DNA of 64,000 nucleotides from Plasmopara viticola. Its lineage: Eukaryota; Oomycota; Peronosporomycetes; Peronosporales; Peronosporaceae. The stretch lies in contig MBPM02000012.1 in the NCBI GenBank assembly GCA_001695595.3, positions 682,001 to 746,000 of the forward strand. The letters run 5' to 3'. The first letter of the stretch is position 1, and each line of letters starts with the position of its first letter. Shown piece after piece: positions 43,801 through 54,724 of the stretch. Both the position numbers and the translations under genes were made by a program. Below the pieces are notes generated by a model. The model was not told where the DNA came from. It did no database searches and saw only the letters and a list, made by a program, of their open reading frames with translations.

Positions 43801-46800
43801 TATTGTTTCCTGGGCAATTCTATACCGTGCGACCTCTTAAAACATCTACTTTGAGTGGTATGCATTCACGTTTCCATTTGCATTGAGTGGTAACTAGCTG
43901 CGAATCTAAGTACATGCACCCATATATGCTTCTAAGCAGCGCGTTTTCTTGGAATTGGTATTTGAGCAGCCACCGGTACGCTGTTCGGTTTGTGCTTTTC
44001 ATGAGCCTGTCGTCATCTTTTGCTTGATTAGCATAGAAAATAGGTAACGTGAGCAAAGACTATAGCTCTCGCACCATACAGACAATTTCTGTATAGCGAA
44101 TCAGGTATTGGTAAGCTCGCATTGCTTTCGTGGCAGTAATTGGTGTTGTACCTATGTCTGTCACGAGATGAATCCTTCGCTAAAACTCTCAATCATATGG
44201 ATCTTGCTAAAACGGACCTTCTGACGCCACATTGAAGTGAGCACGGGCGTAATCTAGTCTTCCTGTTTGGCGGGTACAAGACTTTTTTGCGTAAAAGAAA
44301 GAATGTATTAATGTCGTCAATAGAAGTTTGTATTTTAGATATGCAATCTAGTGTTACACCTGGCTCAATGCTCATATAATAACTTTGTAACTCTAAGGTC
44401 CTCAAGGTCTAGTAGCTTTTGTTCTTCCCGTTTGGAGCGCGTCTAGCGTACAAGACCATCCGGTTATCGTCAATTATTCTCTGCGAAGACCCTTTTTAAA
44501 AGTGAAGGTTGTTCATGGCACCAAAAGACCCGATTTATGCTAAAAGTCGACTTTCTCTTGGAAATTTTTGCTTACCGTTGATGGTGGACCTATAATAATC
44601 AGCCGTAAAGAGCATAAAAGATGCCGATTTAAGCGTCTTTGGCGAACGGTTCGGCCAGCGATACTTAGAAACACTAGCAATAGTTCTGAAGCCGTCGCCA
44701 CGCCTGTCATCTGAAATATATTAGAACGTAGGGTACCTTTGTCATCTATTTTTGGCATGCAGCTATCAATTACTTCTTGTGAGAAGGCTTCACGTAAGCA
44801 CGTATCATCAAGTGACCGGAAGTAGTTGACTATGATTATGACTTTACTTGTCGCCAAGGCCAGGGCTCTCACTTACGGCATGCTAGGGTCAGGTTTAACC
44901 ATTTATGTTCATAACAAAAGTGTCTTTGTGCTGATTTTAAAAAACTACAGCTAGATCTACTTCGGCAAAGGTAACGCTCAATTCCGCCCAAATAGTAAGT
45001 TGAAGTTAATTTTCTTTTCTTTACTGAAAGTGACGGTGAACCTTTTGAGCTTCTCCGCAAAAAGTGTCTAGTGAGCAAAGCTTGTTTGTGCTTCGGAGTC
45101 TATAAGAGCTCTAATGATCCCGTGCGCAACCCTGTAGCTCACCACTAGTGACTCCTCGTCTGAAAGGTGTTAAAGCCAAACCGTTGTAATATATTGGCGG
45201 TGGTACCTTCGCAACACTTCTATCAACTAGTAAGACATCCCCCCATTTCATCGGATGACCAGTTCTGAAGATGCGGTTTCGGCTAGCGACCCTTAAAAGA
45301 CCTTGGCAAGACAAAGGAATTTCTCTTGTCGGGCTTCCTTCGGGATAGACACAAGCTATGCGCCCTAATTAGTCACAGCAACCAAAGCGGATGCTCTTGT
45401 GCTCGACAACAATGTATTTATTATGGACTTGATTTAAAGCTTACGTGCTGGCGACTCTTCTTATCAGATACTCTTGCATGGGTGAGCCTGTCTGCAGCTT
45501 TACTTCAGCTGAAGTACGACTAAATTTGCACTAAACTGTCGTCACCTGCACGGAATTTGTAGTTATCAGTCACTTTGCCCTGGTACCCCAATGATGGAGG
45601 CCGTCAATTTTTTTAATCACAAAAATTTTGAGGAGATGTCGCCTTCCTTGCTTGTAAGCAAGAAACGTTTTGGCGCTAGCAAGCTCAATGAACATCGTAA
45701 GCAATGCTGTTCTCTAGCTTGCCATCACAAAACACACACTTAATAAGTTCTTAAGACGTACACTCGGCTTTTAGCATGACCGTATAGGCAGAACGCGTGT
45801 AAGCGACACTCACTAGTGTATGCGATTTGAGTCGCACTTATGCTCACGTCGACCTTTGTCAAGAGAGATTTGCAAATCGAATATTCGAAGTTGGCTCTGT
45901 GCATCAACTAAATTGCGGTGGTGGTGTGCGGTACATGCTATAATTGGTGAGCAAGCACGCGTCTAGATTAATCTATGAAGAGTACTTTGATGCGGATGGA
46001 ATTGCTTCGTACAAGCCTAATTAAAGAATGAATTTATCAAGGTCAGAGTTAAAATGAAATTTGAGCCAAAATAGATCCAAACCATAGCGTCAGCTTGGTA
46101 AGATGACAATGCTCGTGTACTTTGATAAGCTCACGAGTCTTTACCTGTTATCGCTTGCTGTATTTTCGCGAAAAGTTGTGGAAATGGCATCAAATTGCAC
46201 TCTAATAATGTTGTTAACAACATTTCGGTTCTGTCAGCCCGGCATCCGACCAAACCTGATTGGCAACGAACCGGCTTCCAATAAGGGAAAATGGGCTTCG
46301 CACACAATAGTAGCATTAACACGGCCTTTAGTCAGTGACGTTTGTACAGACAGCAGCAGCTGTGTTTCAGCAGAAATCGAGAACAAGCTTAAAGATGTAA
46401 TCTTGCCGGCCACAGATTAGAAGGTCAAAAGCAGGATACTAGAAAAAGGGAGCCACAGACTCATTAAGGTTTGAGCACGTATCAAGTGCATTGAGATCTT
46501 TTTAAAAAGAATTAGAAAAAAATGTCTATAGCCTGTAATAAAACCAAGCTGCCAACCAATCAACAAATTGATGCTACGGGATATATTTTCTTTTAAGTAC
46601 AGCAAGTTAAACGACTCTGAATATAGCTCACAAGATTGCAACTGCTGTTTTTTCGTCAAAGATGCACTTAGATCCACTACCGTGTTACAAATGAGCTTGA
46701 TCTTATAAGCAAGTGCTTGGCTGGAAAGCGCAATCAACTTTTCAACCGAATTTGACCCATGGCCTCACACAAATAGTTACCAGAGACATAATATATATGC

Positions 46801-47770
46801 AGCCATGGTTAGAAGACGTAAGGTCTCATATTTTTAGGTCACTGTTGTATGAAACTATTCAGGTTTTCAGTTTTTTCTGCTTCGGGATGATATGTGGACG
46901 CGGTCATCAGTCGTGTCGTAGCAAACCTGTTTTCGAATGATAGACGTGTATTTGGACTTACTGTCAGGTTATATGGCTAATTCTAGAAAGAAAAATAACT
47001 ATCGACGTTGACGCACCAGAGACCACACAAACGACATTTTTGGGAAAGTCCATAATCAGTTTCCTCAGCTGTAACCAGCCTTTGGTGTACGGACATTGCC
47101 AAAAAAAAGAAATTACACCTACTACTTGATCCATCAAGCCATATACAAAATCCGAGCCAAACGACTCGACAAGTATTACTCCAATTTGTCAACTTCCTTG
47201 CACTTAGTACTTCGTTAGCGCGCCATCGCTCGGACAAGTGGACACGAGACGATAACGTATCTCCGCCACAAGTTCCTAGGTTTGCATAACATGCTTTTGT
47301 TGCATAAATACAAAGGCCAAGAGCTTCATCAATCTTCGCAAGAAAAGATCCGTTTGCCGTCATAGGTCAAACAAATTTTTCCGCGGTTCCAGCTTCCTTA
47401 TTGATGCTTTAGCGGCTTTGGGCGTCTGTTACCTTTGCATCAGCAGTGAATGTTAACCAACCTTAAGCAATCCAAAAATAAGAGTTAATCTTTGCGATTT
47501 CTATGGCCAACACAAATCTCTCGTGCCGAATGTTTTGTGCTACCTTTGCTTTCCTCGCTTTCCTTGCTTCCCACCCAAGCTGTGACTTCTGCCGAGCCAT
47601 TTGATTCGTAGCCACTACAGGTGCCTAAGCGAGTAAAAAGCGTTAATTTTTAACACTATGTCATCGAGTAGGTGAGGAAGTTGGAAGTAGGTGTCAAAGG
47701 TAAAGTGCAGGCTCTGCCTGTCCAGAGACAAGGGCCTCGACAGCAAAAAGTTAATTATACCACGCGTCGT
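40860..47770. other. 7 kb intergenic DNA, no gene recognised
   Basis: Many ORFs of 60–126 codons lie on both strands (the longest are 46983–47363 minus, 44540–44872 minus and 46417–46737 minus). I find no conserved domain, catalytic motif or terminal repeat that I can defend. The composition and lack of structure fit old, heavily mutated transposon DNA. Confidence 0.45.
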
Positions 47771-47777
47771 GTTGAAC

Positions 47778-47787
47778 CCATTTCTTC
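47778..47787 (+). promoter_or_regulatory. candidate initiator of the mitochondrial carrier gene
   Basis: CCATTTCTTC lies about 80 bases upstream of the carrier ATG and resembles the CAWTTT initiator core. The match is weak. Confidence 0.25.
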
Positions 47788-47865
47788 GTCCTTAAATGTT
47801 CTATAGAATCATCTAGGCCATTGTATTCTTAGAAGCAAAAAATCTTATGAAGAATTGTCTTTTCA

Positions 47866-49032
47866 ATGCATGGTACGATGTACCACCTTTCTCGTTTTGC
47901 ATTTGACATTTGGCAAGCGCGTGCCCTTGGCATGGAGACTTTTTTGCGCGACGCCGACTCCGACGAGCGCTCGACGCAAGACCATGAAGCCCACGCCAAT
48001 GCAACCTTTTTCGTGCGTTATCCGCACCTCCGCGAATTCCTTTGCGGTGGCTCGGCAGCCGCCGTCAACATCATTGTGACCTTCCCGCCCAATAAAGTCA
48101 TGTTTCGGCAGCAGGTATGATCAATGAGAGGTCCTACCTGATCGTACAATAATGCAATTAAAAGAAACGACTCGTGCATTTGTAGCTCTTGGGCTTAGAT
48201 ACGTGGCAAGCGGTCGAGAATGTGCGGAGTGAAGGGTGGCCAATGCTCTATCGCGGTATCGTGCCCCCACTGCTGCAGGCCATAGTGTCCAAGAGCATCA
48301 TGTTTGGGCTCTATAACTTTTACGACAGACTGTTATTTGATAAATATGGAGATTGCAAGGGACTGAATCTCGTGGCAGCAGGGCTAGCGGGCACGTCCGA
48401 GGCGGTCTTGGCCCCGTTTGAGGTGGGCGCATAAGAGAAGACGAGACAGGTACTTGTGTTCTAATGGATGGTTGTGGTACATGCAGAGAGCCCAGACGTT
48501 GTTGCAAACACCTAAATTTAATCAAGAGATTGCGGGCGCGTACGACGCCATGTTGCACATTAACAAGTACGGACTTCGAGAGCATTATCGAGGACTGACA
48601 GCTATTTTATGTCGCAATGGACCGGGGAATATGCTCTTCTTTGGGTTAAGAGGACCAATCCGAGCGATGCTCCCGAACGGCGACTCGGCGACGGCCATGA
48701 TGACCAATGATTTTATTTGTGGAGCTATGCTTGGCGCAGTGATCAGCACCTTTACGTTTCCTATCAATGGTAGGTTTGGGTAAAGAAAGAGGGCGCGAGA
48801 GTTGTTATTGAGTTGTGTCTATTGTCACGGGTTTGTAGTGGCACGGACACGGATGCAAAGCGTTTATGGCCAACCATTTCTCGGGCCGTGGGAGGCACTT
48901 CAGTTGACGTACAAGGAGCGTGGATGCAGCGTGAAGTGCTTGTATCGCGGCGTGCAAATGAATTTTTTCCGATCGTTAATGTCATGGGGCATAATCAACT
49001 CTACGTACGAGAAGCTAAAGTCGATTACATGA
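47866..49032 (+). CDS. mitochondrial carrier, SLC25A51/52 type (probable NAD+ transporter)
   Basis: Four exons give 320 residues: 47866–48114, 48186–48422, 48487–48769 and 48839–49032. The introns are 71, 64 and 69 bp, with donors GTATGA, GTGGGC and GTAGGT and acceptors TTGTAG, ATGCAG and TTGTAG. Every join restores the frame and the family alignment. Three carrier repeats are visible, with signatures FPPNKVMFRQQ, APFERAQTLLQ and FPINVARTRMQ. The replacement of the usual PxDxxR in repeat 1 by PPNKVMFRQQ, together with LREHYRGLTAILCRNGPGN, LFFGLRGPI, NDFICGAMLGA and FRSLMSWGIIN, is characteristic of SLC25A51/52. Those proteins import NAD+ across the inner mitochondrial membrane in animals; yeast uses unrelated carriers. 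An alternative start is the ATG at 47878. The transport function is inferred from the family. Confidence 0.93.
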
Positions 49033-49159
49033 GGTGAAAGTGGTCGACATGGGAAGTTTTCCATAATGAATAGAAAATAGTCTTTTGTAACATATGCATG
49101 GTGAAGTCTTTACTACGAAAAGCAAATGACAATAGGCTGCATATATTAGTATTTTTTTA

Positions 49160-49741
49160 GCAAATTTCTTGCAAAATATGCAAGAAATGTGCTTCAAAGC
49201 GCAAACTAAATGAAAAGTATTCTGAACTCAATCTCTTCAAAATGCTGTCTTCGGCGTAGTAGACTTTTTCAACATGTTTGATGAAAAGGAGGTGGCGGTA
49301 AGGCCTTGTCGTCGAAATAGGTACGAGCGCGTCTTGCGACTTCTTGTGTGTCACAAACTTCTGCTCGTTTACCTCGAGGTCGATATGTGCCAGATCCTTA
49401 ACGCCATGAGAAGGAACGCTGCAGCTTGCCTGAGATGTTGCAGACAGTAATATGGGTGAATGCAGGGGCTACGCCGCGAAACGAAGCCGTGGGTTGACCA
49501 CACTGATCAAATGGTACTAAATTATGATGTCCAACGACGGTAGTCGGAAAGTGGGCCTTTACATAGTTGACCCCATAATGTCGTTCCAAAAGTGTCGGGT
49601 AAAAAGCTTTCTTCTCAATGTCGACAGTCCGCAACTGAAATGATTCATTCTCGAAATGCAGAAAACATCTATGCAACGCCCAACGCATTGGATGAACACG
49701 TTGTCCACCGAATGCTTTGTATCATTCATATCGGAAGCCAT
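49160..49741 (-). pseudogene. unrecognised gene, interrupted; convergent with the carrier
   Basis: Two minus-strand frames look coding. The first (about 49690–49480) contains FENESFQLRTVDIEKKAFYP, ERHYGVNYVKAHFPTTVVGH and LVPFDQCGQPTASFRG. The second (about 49435–49165) contains GVKDLAHIDLEVNEQKFV, SQDALVPISTTRPYRHLLFI and VEKVYYAEDSILKRLSSEYF. A 43 bp GTAGCC…CTCAG segment between them could be an unusually short intron that joins the frames in phase 0. An ATG at 49741 starts a third frame that would need another shift. I do not recognise the protein. It could be a real gene with small introns or a recent pseudogene. Confidence 0.45.
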
Positions 49742-49744
49742 CCT

Positions 49745-52700
49745 TTGCTTACAAGTTGTAGATAGTTGATCTGTTTCTCACGCGCAGTTACGAGTTTTGA
49801 ACTTTCTCTTAAACTTTATTTCAAAGAATTGCTGGAAGGGCGTCACTTTTTTATAAAGCTACCAGCGTGCAGTCCGGAGCTATGCACACGTGTGTGCGTG
49901 CTCATCATCTTGTCAATAGCGTGAAGCATCTCGCTGGAAAATGTATTGTCTATCTAAACTCCATTCGTAGAATTGAGAAGATACATTCGTTCTGATTCCA
50001 GCAAACAATTGGTGGATAGGAGTATATTGACCACTACTGCTGGGTGGCGAGCGAATTGTACCAGGCTTGGTTTGCTCCAGTCAGCCAAAGCCGTTTGTTG
50101 AAAAACACTTCCTCTCTCACTTTTGTTGCCATTACTTCGTGTAATCAAAGCGCGTTTCCTTCCCCATTGCCAGCAAAGTAGCCCTATCTATATTGATTCG
50201 TCACATGGTGGAATGCTTAATTCGACAATTTAGTCGGTAAACAAAAGTGACAACGCACGAATTCTACGAACGAAACTTGTGCAGGCCACATATATAATAA
50301 ACGATTAGTGGCTGCTTGAAGCTGCTTGAGTCACATCCACTGCCACCGATCTGTTCGATCGTCGCAAGGGTTCGCGTATTTCGTAGTATTACTTACGTAG
50401 AACGGAATCATGAACAGCTAAGTATAGACGACTTAAAAAACGTTATAAATTAACACTTGTCTACCATATTGCAAAGAGTGCACATGAGGATCGACCAAAT
50501 TCTACACTTTAAAAAGAGGGTCAATTAGATTTGAAAATTACTCAGACTTTTTTTTTAAGAATTTGCACACAATCGCCAAGCAACACGACAAGTCCGACAG
50601 GCAAATTAAGCTCAATGACAGCACTATCAGCACTTTAAAGATCGACCTTGGGTGGTAGAGATGCTTCGAGAAAGAAATTTATATTGCTGACACATCGGTT
50701 TGATAACAATTTTAGATCGTGGTGCCACAGAAGAATCAGACACTTCGAACCACTGTTTGAATGCGACAAAACCGAGCTCAGTTTGAATTGAAAGGATAGC
50801 CGGAGCCGCAAGAAAGACCGTCTGGCCTGTAGCTGAACAGAAGGTTGACGATGATCTTCCTTGACCTTTATATTTTTACAGCTGGAAAGTTTCGTACAAG
50901 CTTAGAAGCCTGTGGCGGAGATTGCTCATAGCAAGAATGTTGACGAAAAACAGTGGCAGCTGTTTATCCGGGCATTGTTTACATAGGCGTTGCGAACCTA
51001 ACCTCCCCTTGAAAAGCTGCTGATCCGCTAATGAGGTCGGGTGCTGACATTAATTGCAGTCAAAGAACAATCGGGAGCCGGTCGGGACATGTATACCAGT
51101 CAAGGCGTCATTGCTTCCATTTGAAAGATTGTTCGTTCATGAGACCAAACAAGAAGTTGCCTTAATTATAAAGTTTGACAATATCTTTTAGTGCGCACCT
51201 TATATTCAATTTATATGTTTTGCTTCGCAGAACTATTTGCGTCTTTCGCATTTAGAATATATTTCCGAATTTGAAAGAATTAGCTGCAACCTCAGCGATA
51301 TCATTATAGGCATCGCCGAAAAAAAAGTTACTTGCGCTCTAACGCATCCGAGCGTAATTTTTCAAATACAATCTGGTAGCTTGACTTAATTGGACTATAT
51401 TTTTTTTCCTTGGCATTAATTCGGAAGAATAATGGATGCCGCCACAAATAAATTCAGCTGCACATGACGCATACAAATTGTGATAGTCGTTTGTGTCTCC
51501 TTTTTGCTTGTATGCTAAAAACTTCTGTTCTTGCCCTAAACGTGGCCACCTACCCCGCGAAAGATTTGAGAATGGACCTCTGAACTTCACGTCGGAGTAT
51601 CCTTATTATAAGTGCTTTGATGTCCAAACTATATCTGCTTGTTTACCAACGTTATTCAAATAACGAGGTTATTATATACTTTTGTTTACTTTGTCTTGCA
51701 AAATTTTGTTACCGATGAGTCTGTTTGTACCCGTTTTTCCTTGAAAGGATTTAAGCTCGCTCCTCTCTTAAACAACGCTCATACCCAAAAGATTTGCGCT
51801 CGAAGCAGGGCCAAAGTTAATAGAGTAATCTTGATTAGTTTGGGTAGTGGCATCGCGTAATGAGGACTCATACATTCTGAGCTATGTGCTATAAAAGGAA
51901 AACTTGTGATTTCTTTGCTTTGCTTTGCTAGCCAAAATATACAAAAAATACAAGCGTTGACAAAAGTTAAAGTTCGCAGAAGGGAATGCTGCTATCAGCT
52001 GTTTCTTTATGTGTTCACAAGAGGCAAAACACTTAGGTCGAGTGCTTTTACGGTCGAGTAAATAAATTTTTGGAACTTTACTTTTAATTTTTAGTGCGAT
52101 TTATTTGGAGCTCTGAGATGCTATACGGCCACAGATACGTCCTTTTATCTATCTAGACATGCACAGATGCAATAGAGCCACAACGACGTGTGCAAGCTTT
52201 CTTTTGGAGCGAAACACTCAGGTAAAGTAGATTCGCGGTTGAGTGCCAGTTTTCAACCCGATCTCCCAGATAAAAGACTCCAGACGCTACGTGCACTTAA
52301 CTGGCCATCCTAAGTTTCATGACCAAAGGAGAAGACTTTGACTTTATTTCAAGTAGAAAAAGCTTTCATCATGATTTCCTTTACTAGTGAATTTGGCAAT
52401 TGTATCATAAGTAGGTGCTACTACCGAGTACACCGAAATTGATGCTCTGGGCCTGCAATGTCAAATCTGCTCTAGCGCCGTAACGTACTTAAGCTGCCAC
52501 CAGCCTGGCTCCTGTTGTATCTGCCGGATTGTCTGGCTGCCATCTCAGCGCGTCTAACAGACTAATCAAGGTCGCACATCTCTTTTGACTTAAAATCATA
52601 TAGTGCTCAGGTAGATAACTTACCCGCGTAGACGTAGGATTGACGTTGAATCTTCTCACCTACTACAGAGTACGCATGCAGGAGGATAGGACAACGACTG

Positions 52701-52830
52701 CAGAGTGGCTTCATTTTCAAATCGAATATGGTTATTGTCTCTGATTCTTCAATTGTATCCGAAATTGCATACTTAGTATGCGTAACCACTCTCAGCTTAG
52801 GTATGCCAAAATGCATCTATAATTCCAGAA
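49745..52830. other. intergenic DNA, no gene recognised
   Basis: Short ORFs only (the longest are 83 codons at 51339–51590 minus and 73 codons at 51639–51860 plus). No motif was recognised. Confidence 0.45.
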
Positions 52831-52840
52831 CGTAGGATGC

Positions 52841-52880
52841 AAAGTCCTCCTCCTGCTGGGTTACTTGTTGTGCACCATGT
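52841..52880 (+). other. signal-peptide-like stretch without an in-frame start
   Basis: One plus frame reads KVLLLLGYLLCTMYTR. It follows an in-frame stop and has no ATG of its own, although an ATG at 52837 lies one base out of frame. It may be the remains of the secretion signal that the kinase gene downstream appears to lack, or may be chance. Confidence 0.25.
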
Positions 52881-52900
52881 ACACGCGGGAGCAAAACCAG

Positions 52901-52925
52901 GCTCACTGCTTCACTGACTCTTTTG
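52901..52925 (+). promoter_or_regulatory. candidate initiator of the kinase gene
   Basis: GCTCACTGCTTCACTGACTC resembles the GCTCATTYYNCAWTTT oomycete initiator. If used, the first ATG in the transcript's kinase frame is at 53070. Confidence 0.4.
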
Positions 52926-53069
52926 CCATTTGCTCCGTACGGTACAAAGTATTTATTGATACAGGTCGTAGACTGTCCACGTGCTCCCAGTCCAGTCCAT
53001 TTTCCATTTACTGGTCGATCGTCACAGAGAAGTAAAAAGTTTGTTAATTCGTACCCTTCACGCCTTTCG

Positions 53070-54719
53070 ATGAAGGTATCCGAGGTCTTCTCGGATCAAT
53101 CGTGCGAGTCTCCAATATCGTTGATTTTTACGACAACAGCGGCGTGTTCCGAGTCCGAGTGTACTTCGACACGCATTGGCAACACGACGTACTACACGGA
53201 AACCAAGTGCACGGCCAACGTTTACTCGCACGCAGACGAAGTCTATGAATCCGAAGCCTATTTACTCGTCGATTACTTTCGTGACGCCAAGTGTGCCAAG
53301 TACAATCATTCCGTGGCCTTTGCAGCCACAGGCACTTGTCAAGTGAGTTCGGATGGCCAAAGCGCGATTGCCACGCTGAATGCCAACGGCTCAGCGCAGT
53401 TGACGTACTATTCAGACAGCTCGTGCGATTCTTCCGCCGACACCGTGTACACAATCACAGCAAGCGAGCTCACGAACCAGTCGTGTGCTTCGGGCAAGCA
53501 ATTCTATTCAAGCAACGGCCAAGCCGATACAGTGAGTGCGACGGAATTGAAAAAGGCTGTCGGTGATGTTAAGATTAAGGGCAGTGTCCTTGCGGCAATC
53601 ATCGTCGGGGTTTTACTCGTCCTCGTCCTCGTTGCTATTCTCTTGATTCTAAAATACCGCCGACGTCGGCAACGCCGCCATCAAAGTCCAGGCTCCCCTT
53701 GTTCTAGCCAGTCGAATGATCCGCATGCGTATTATACCCAAATGAGCCCCACGAAGCACAACCCACACTCCCCGAACACGACCCTCTCAACATTTGATCG
53801 TCGGTATTGCGCTAAAAAACTGTGGGACGACGACATTGTTTTGTCGGCTCGCATCCCTCGCGATGAACTCACGGTGGGACGACTTTTGAATCGAGGAGGC
53901 TATGGCGAGGTGTACATTGGGAGCTACCGGGGCGAGGACGTGGCAGTGAAAATGCTGCTACCTGAGACGAAGACGTCCATGTCCCACGTGAACGCGTTTT
54001 TATCTGAAGTCAAGTTGATGGCGACTCTCGACCATCCTCGCATCGTGTCCTTTGTTGGCGTGGCGTGGAATCAACTCGTCGACGTTTGCGTAGTGTCCGA
54101 GTACATGGTGGGTGGAGACCTCAAGGCACTGTTGACGAACTTTGAACGGCATGGCCACGCGGTGGGATTTGACCGTCCCAAAGTCAAGATTGCGCTCGAC
54201 GTTGCGAGTGCGCTCGTGTACTTGCACTCTTGTCAACCGTCTGTGATTCATCGCGACTTGAAATCGAAAAACATTTTGCTCGATGACGCCATGGATGCCA
54301 AAGTGACGGACTTTGGCATTTCTCGGGAACGCGTGGATGCGACGATGACGGGGGGCATTGGCACGTCGTTTTGGATGGCGCCCGAGGTGATGATGGGGGA
54401 AAGGTATGACGACAAGGCCGACATGTTTTCGTTTGGGGTCGTCTTGTCCGAGCTGGACTGTCATGCCATGCCGTATGCTCTATCAAAGAGCGACAATGCC
54501 ACGACCTCTTCGTCGTCGTCGGCCAACCCGAGCAAACTGCCGAACGCGGCCGTCATGCAAATGGTCGCAGCGGGCAAATTGCGCGTGTACTTTTCTGAAG
54601 CAGGACCGCAATCGATCGTGGAGCTTGGCTATGCGTGCGTAGCAGTCGATCCTGCGGAGCGACCGACTGCTTCGGAAGCATTGATGAAGCTTCGGGAGAT
54701 TTTTGAAAAGGAAGTCTAG
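53070..54719 (+). CDS. TKL-like receptor-type Ser/Thr protein kinase
   Basis: The frame is open from 52923 but the first in-frame ATG is at 53070 (MKVSEVFSDQSC…), giving 549 residues. Counting from 52923, residues about 50–215 form a Cys- and Thr-rich ectodomain (FSDQSCESP, TTTAACSESECTS) of the type seen in oomycete TKL kinases. Residues 221–244 are a transmembrane helix, followed by a stop-transfer run KYRRRRQRR. The kinase domain spans about 317–597, with the glycine loop GGYGEV, Lys343 in VAVK, Glu362, HRDLKSKN (Asp445, Asn450), DFG at 463–465, GTSFWMAPE and DMFSFGV. All catalytic residues are present, so it should be active. HRDLKSKNILL and GTxxWMAPE point to the TKL group. A Ser-rich insert sits in the C-lobe (TTSSSSSANPS). 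No signal peptide is present in the frame, which is odd for such an ectodomain; a first exon may be missing. Predicted location is the plasma membrane. Confidence 0.92.
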   Translation: MKVSEVFSDQSCESPISLIFTTTAACSESECTSTRIGNTTYYTETKCTANVYSHADEVYESEAYLLVDYFRDAKCAKYNHSVAFAATGTCQVSSDGQSAIATLNANGSAQLTYYSDSSCDSSADTVYTITASELTNQSCASGKQFYSSNGQADTVSATELKKAVGDVKIKGSVLAAIIVGVLLVLVLVAILLILKYRRRRQRRHQSPGSPCSSQSNDPHAYYTQMSPTKHNPHSPNTTLSTFDRRYCAKKLWDDDIVLSARIPRDELTVGRLLNRGGYGEVYIGSYRGEDVAVKMLLPETKTSMSHVNAFLSEVKLMATLDHPRIVSFVGVAWNQLVDVCVVSEYMVGGDLKALLTNFERHGHAVGFDRPKVKIALDVASALVYLHSCQPSVIHRDLKSKNILLDDAMDAKVTDFGISRERVDATMTGGIGTSFWMAPEVMMGERYDDKADMFSFGVVLSELDCHAMPYALSKSDNATTSSSSSANPSKLPNAAVMQMVAAGKLRVYFSEAGPQSIVELGYACVAVDPAERPTASEALMKLREIFEKEV

Positions 54720-54724
54720 ATTTG

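Noticed and set aside
46983..47363. 126-codon minus ORF with several cysteines
   Set aside because: The cysteines do not form any zinc-finger spacing I recognise and no start context or homologue is apparent.
54000..54486. 154- and 100-codon minus ORFs opposite the kinase
   Set aside because: They are antisense shadows of the GC-rich kinase domain.
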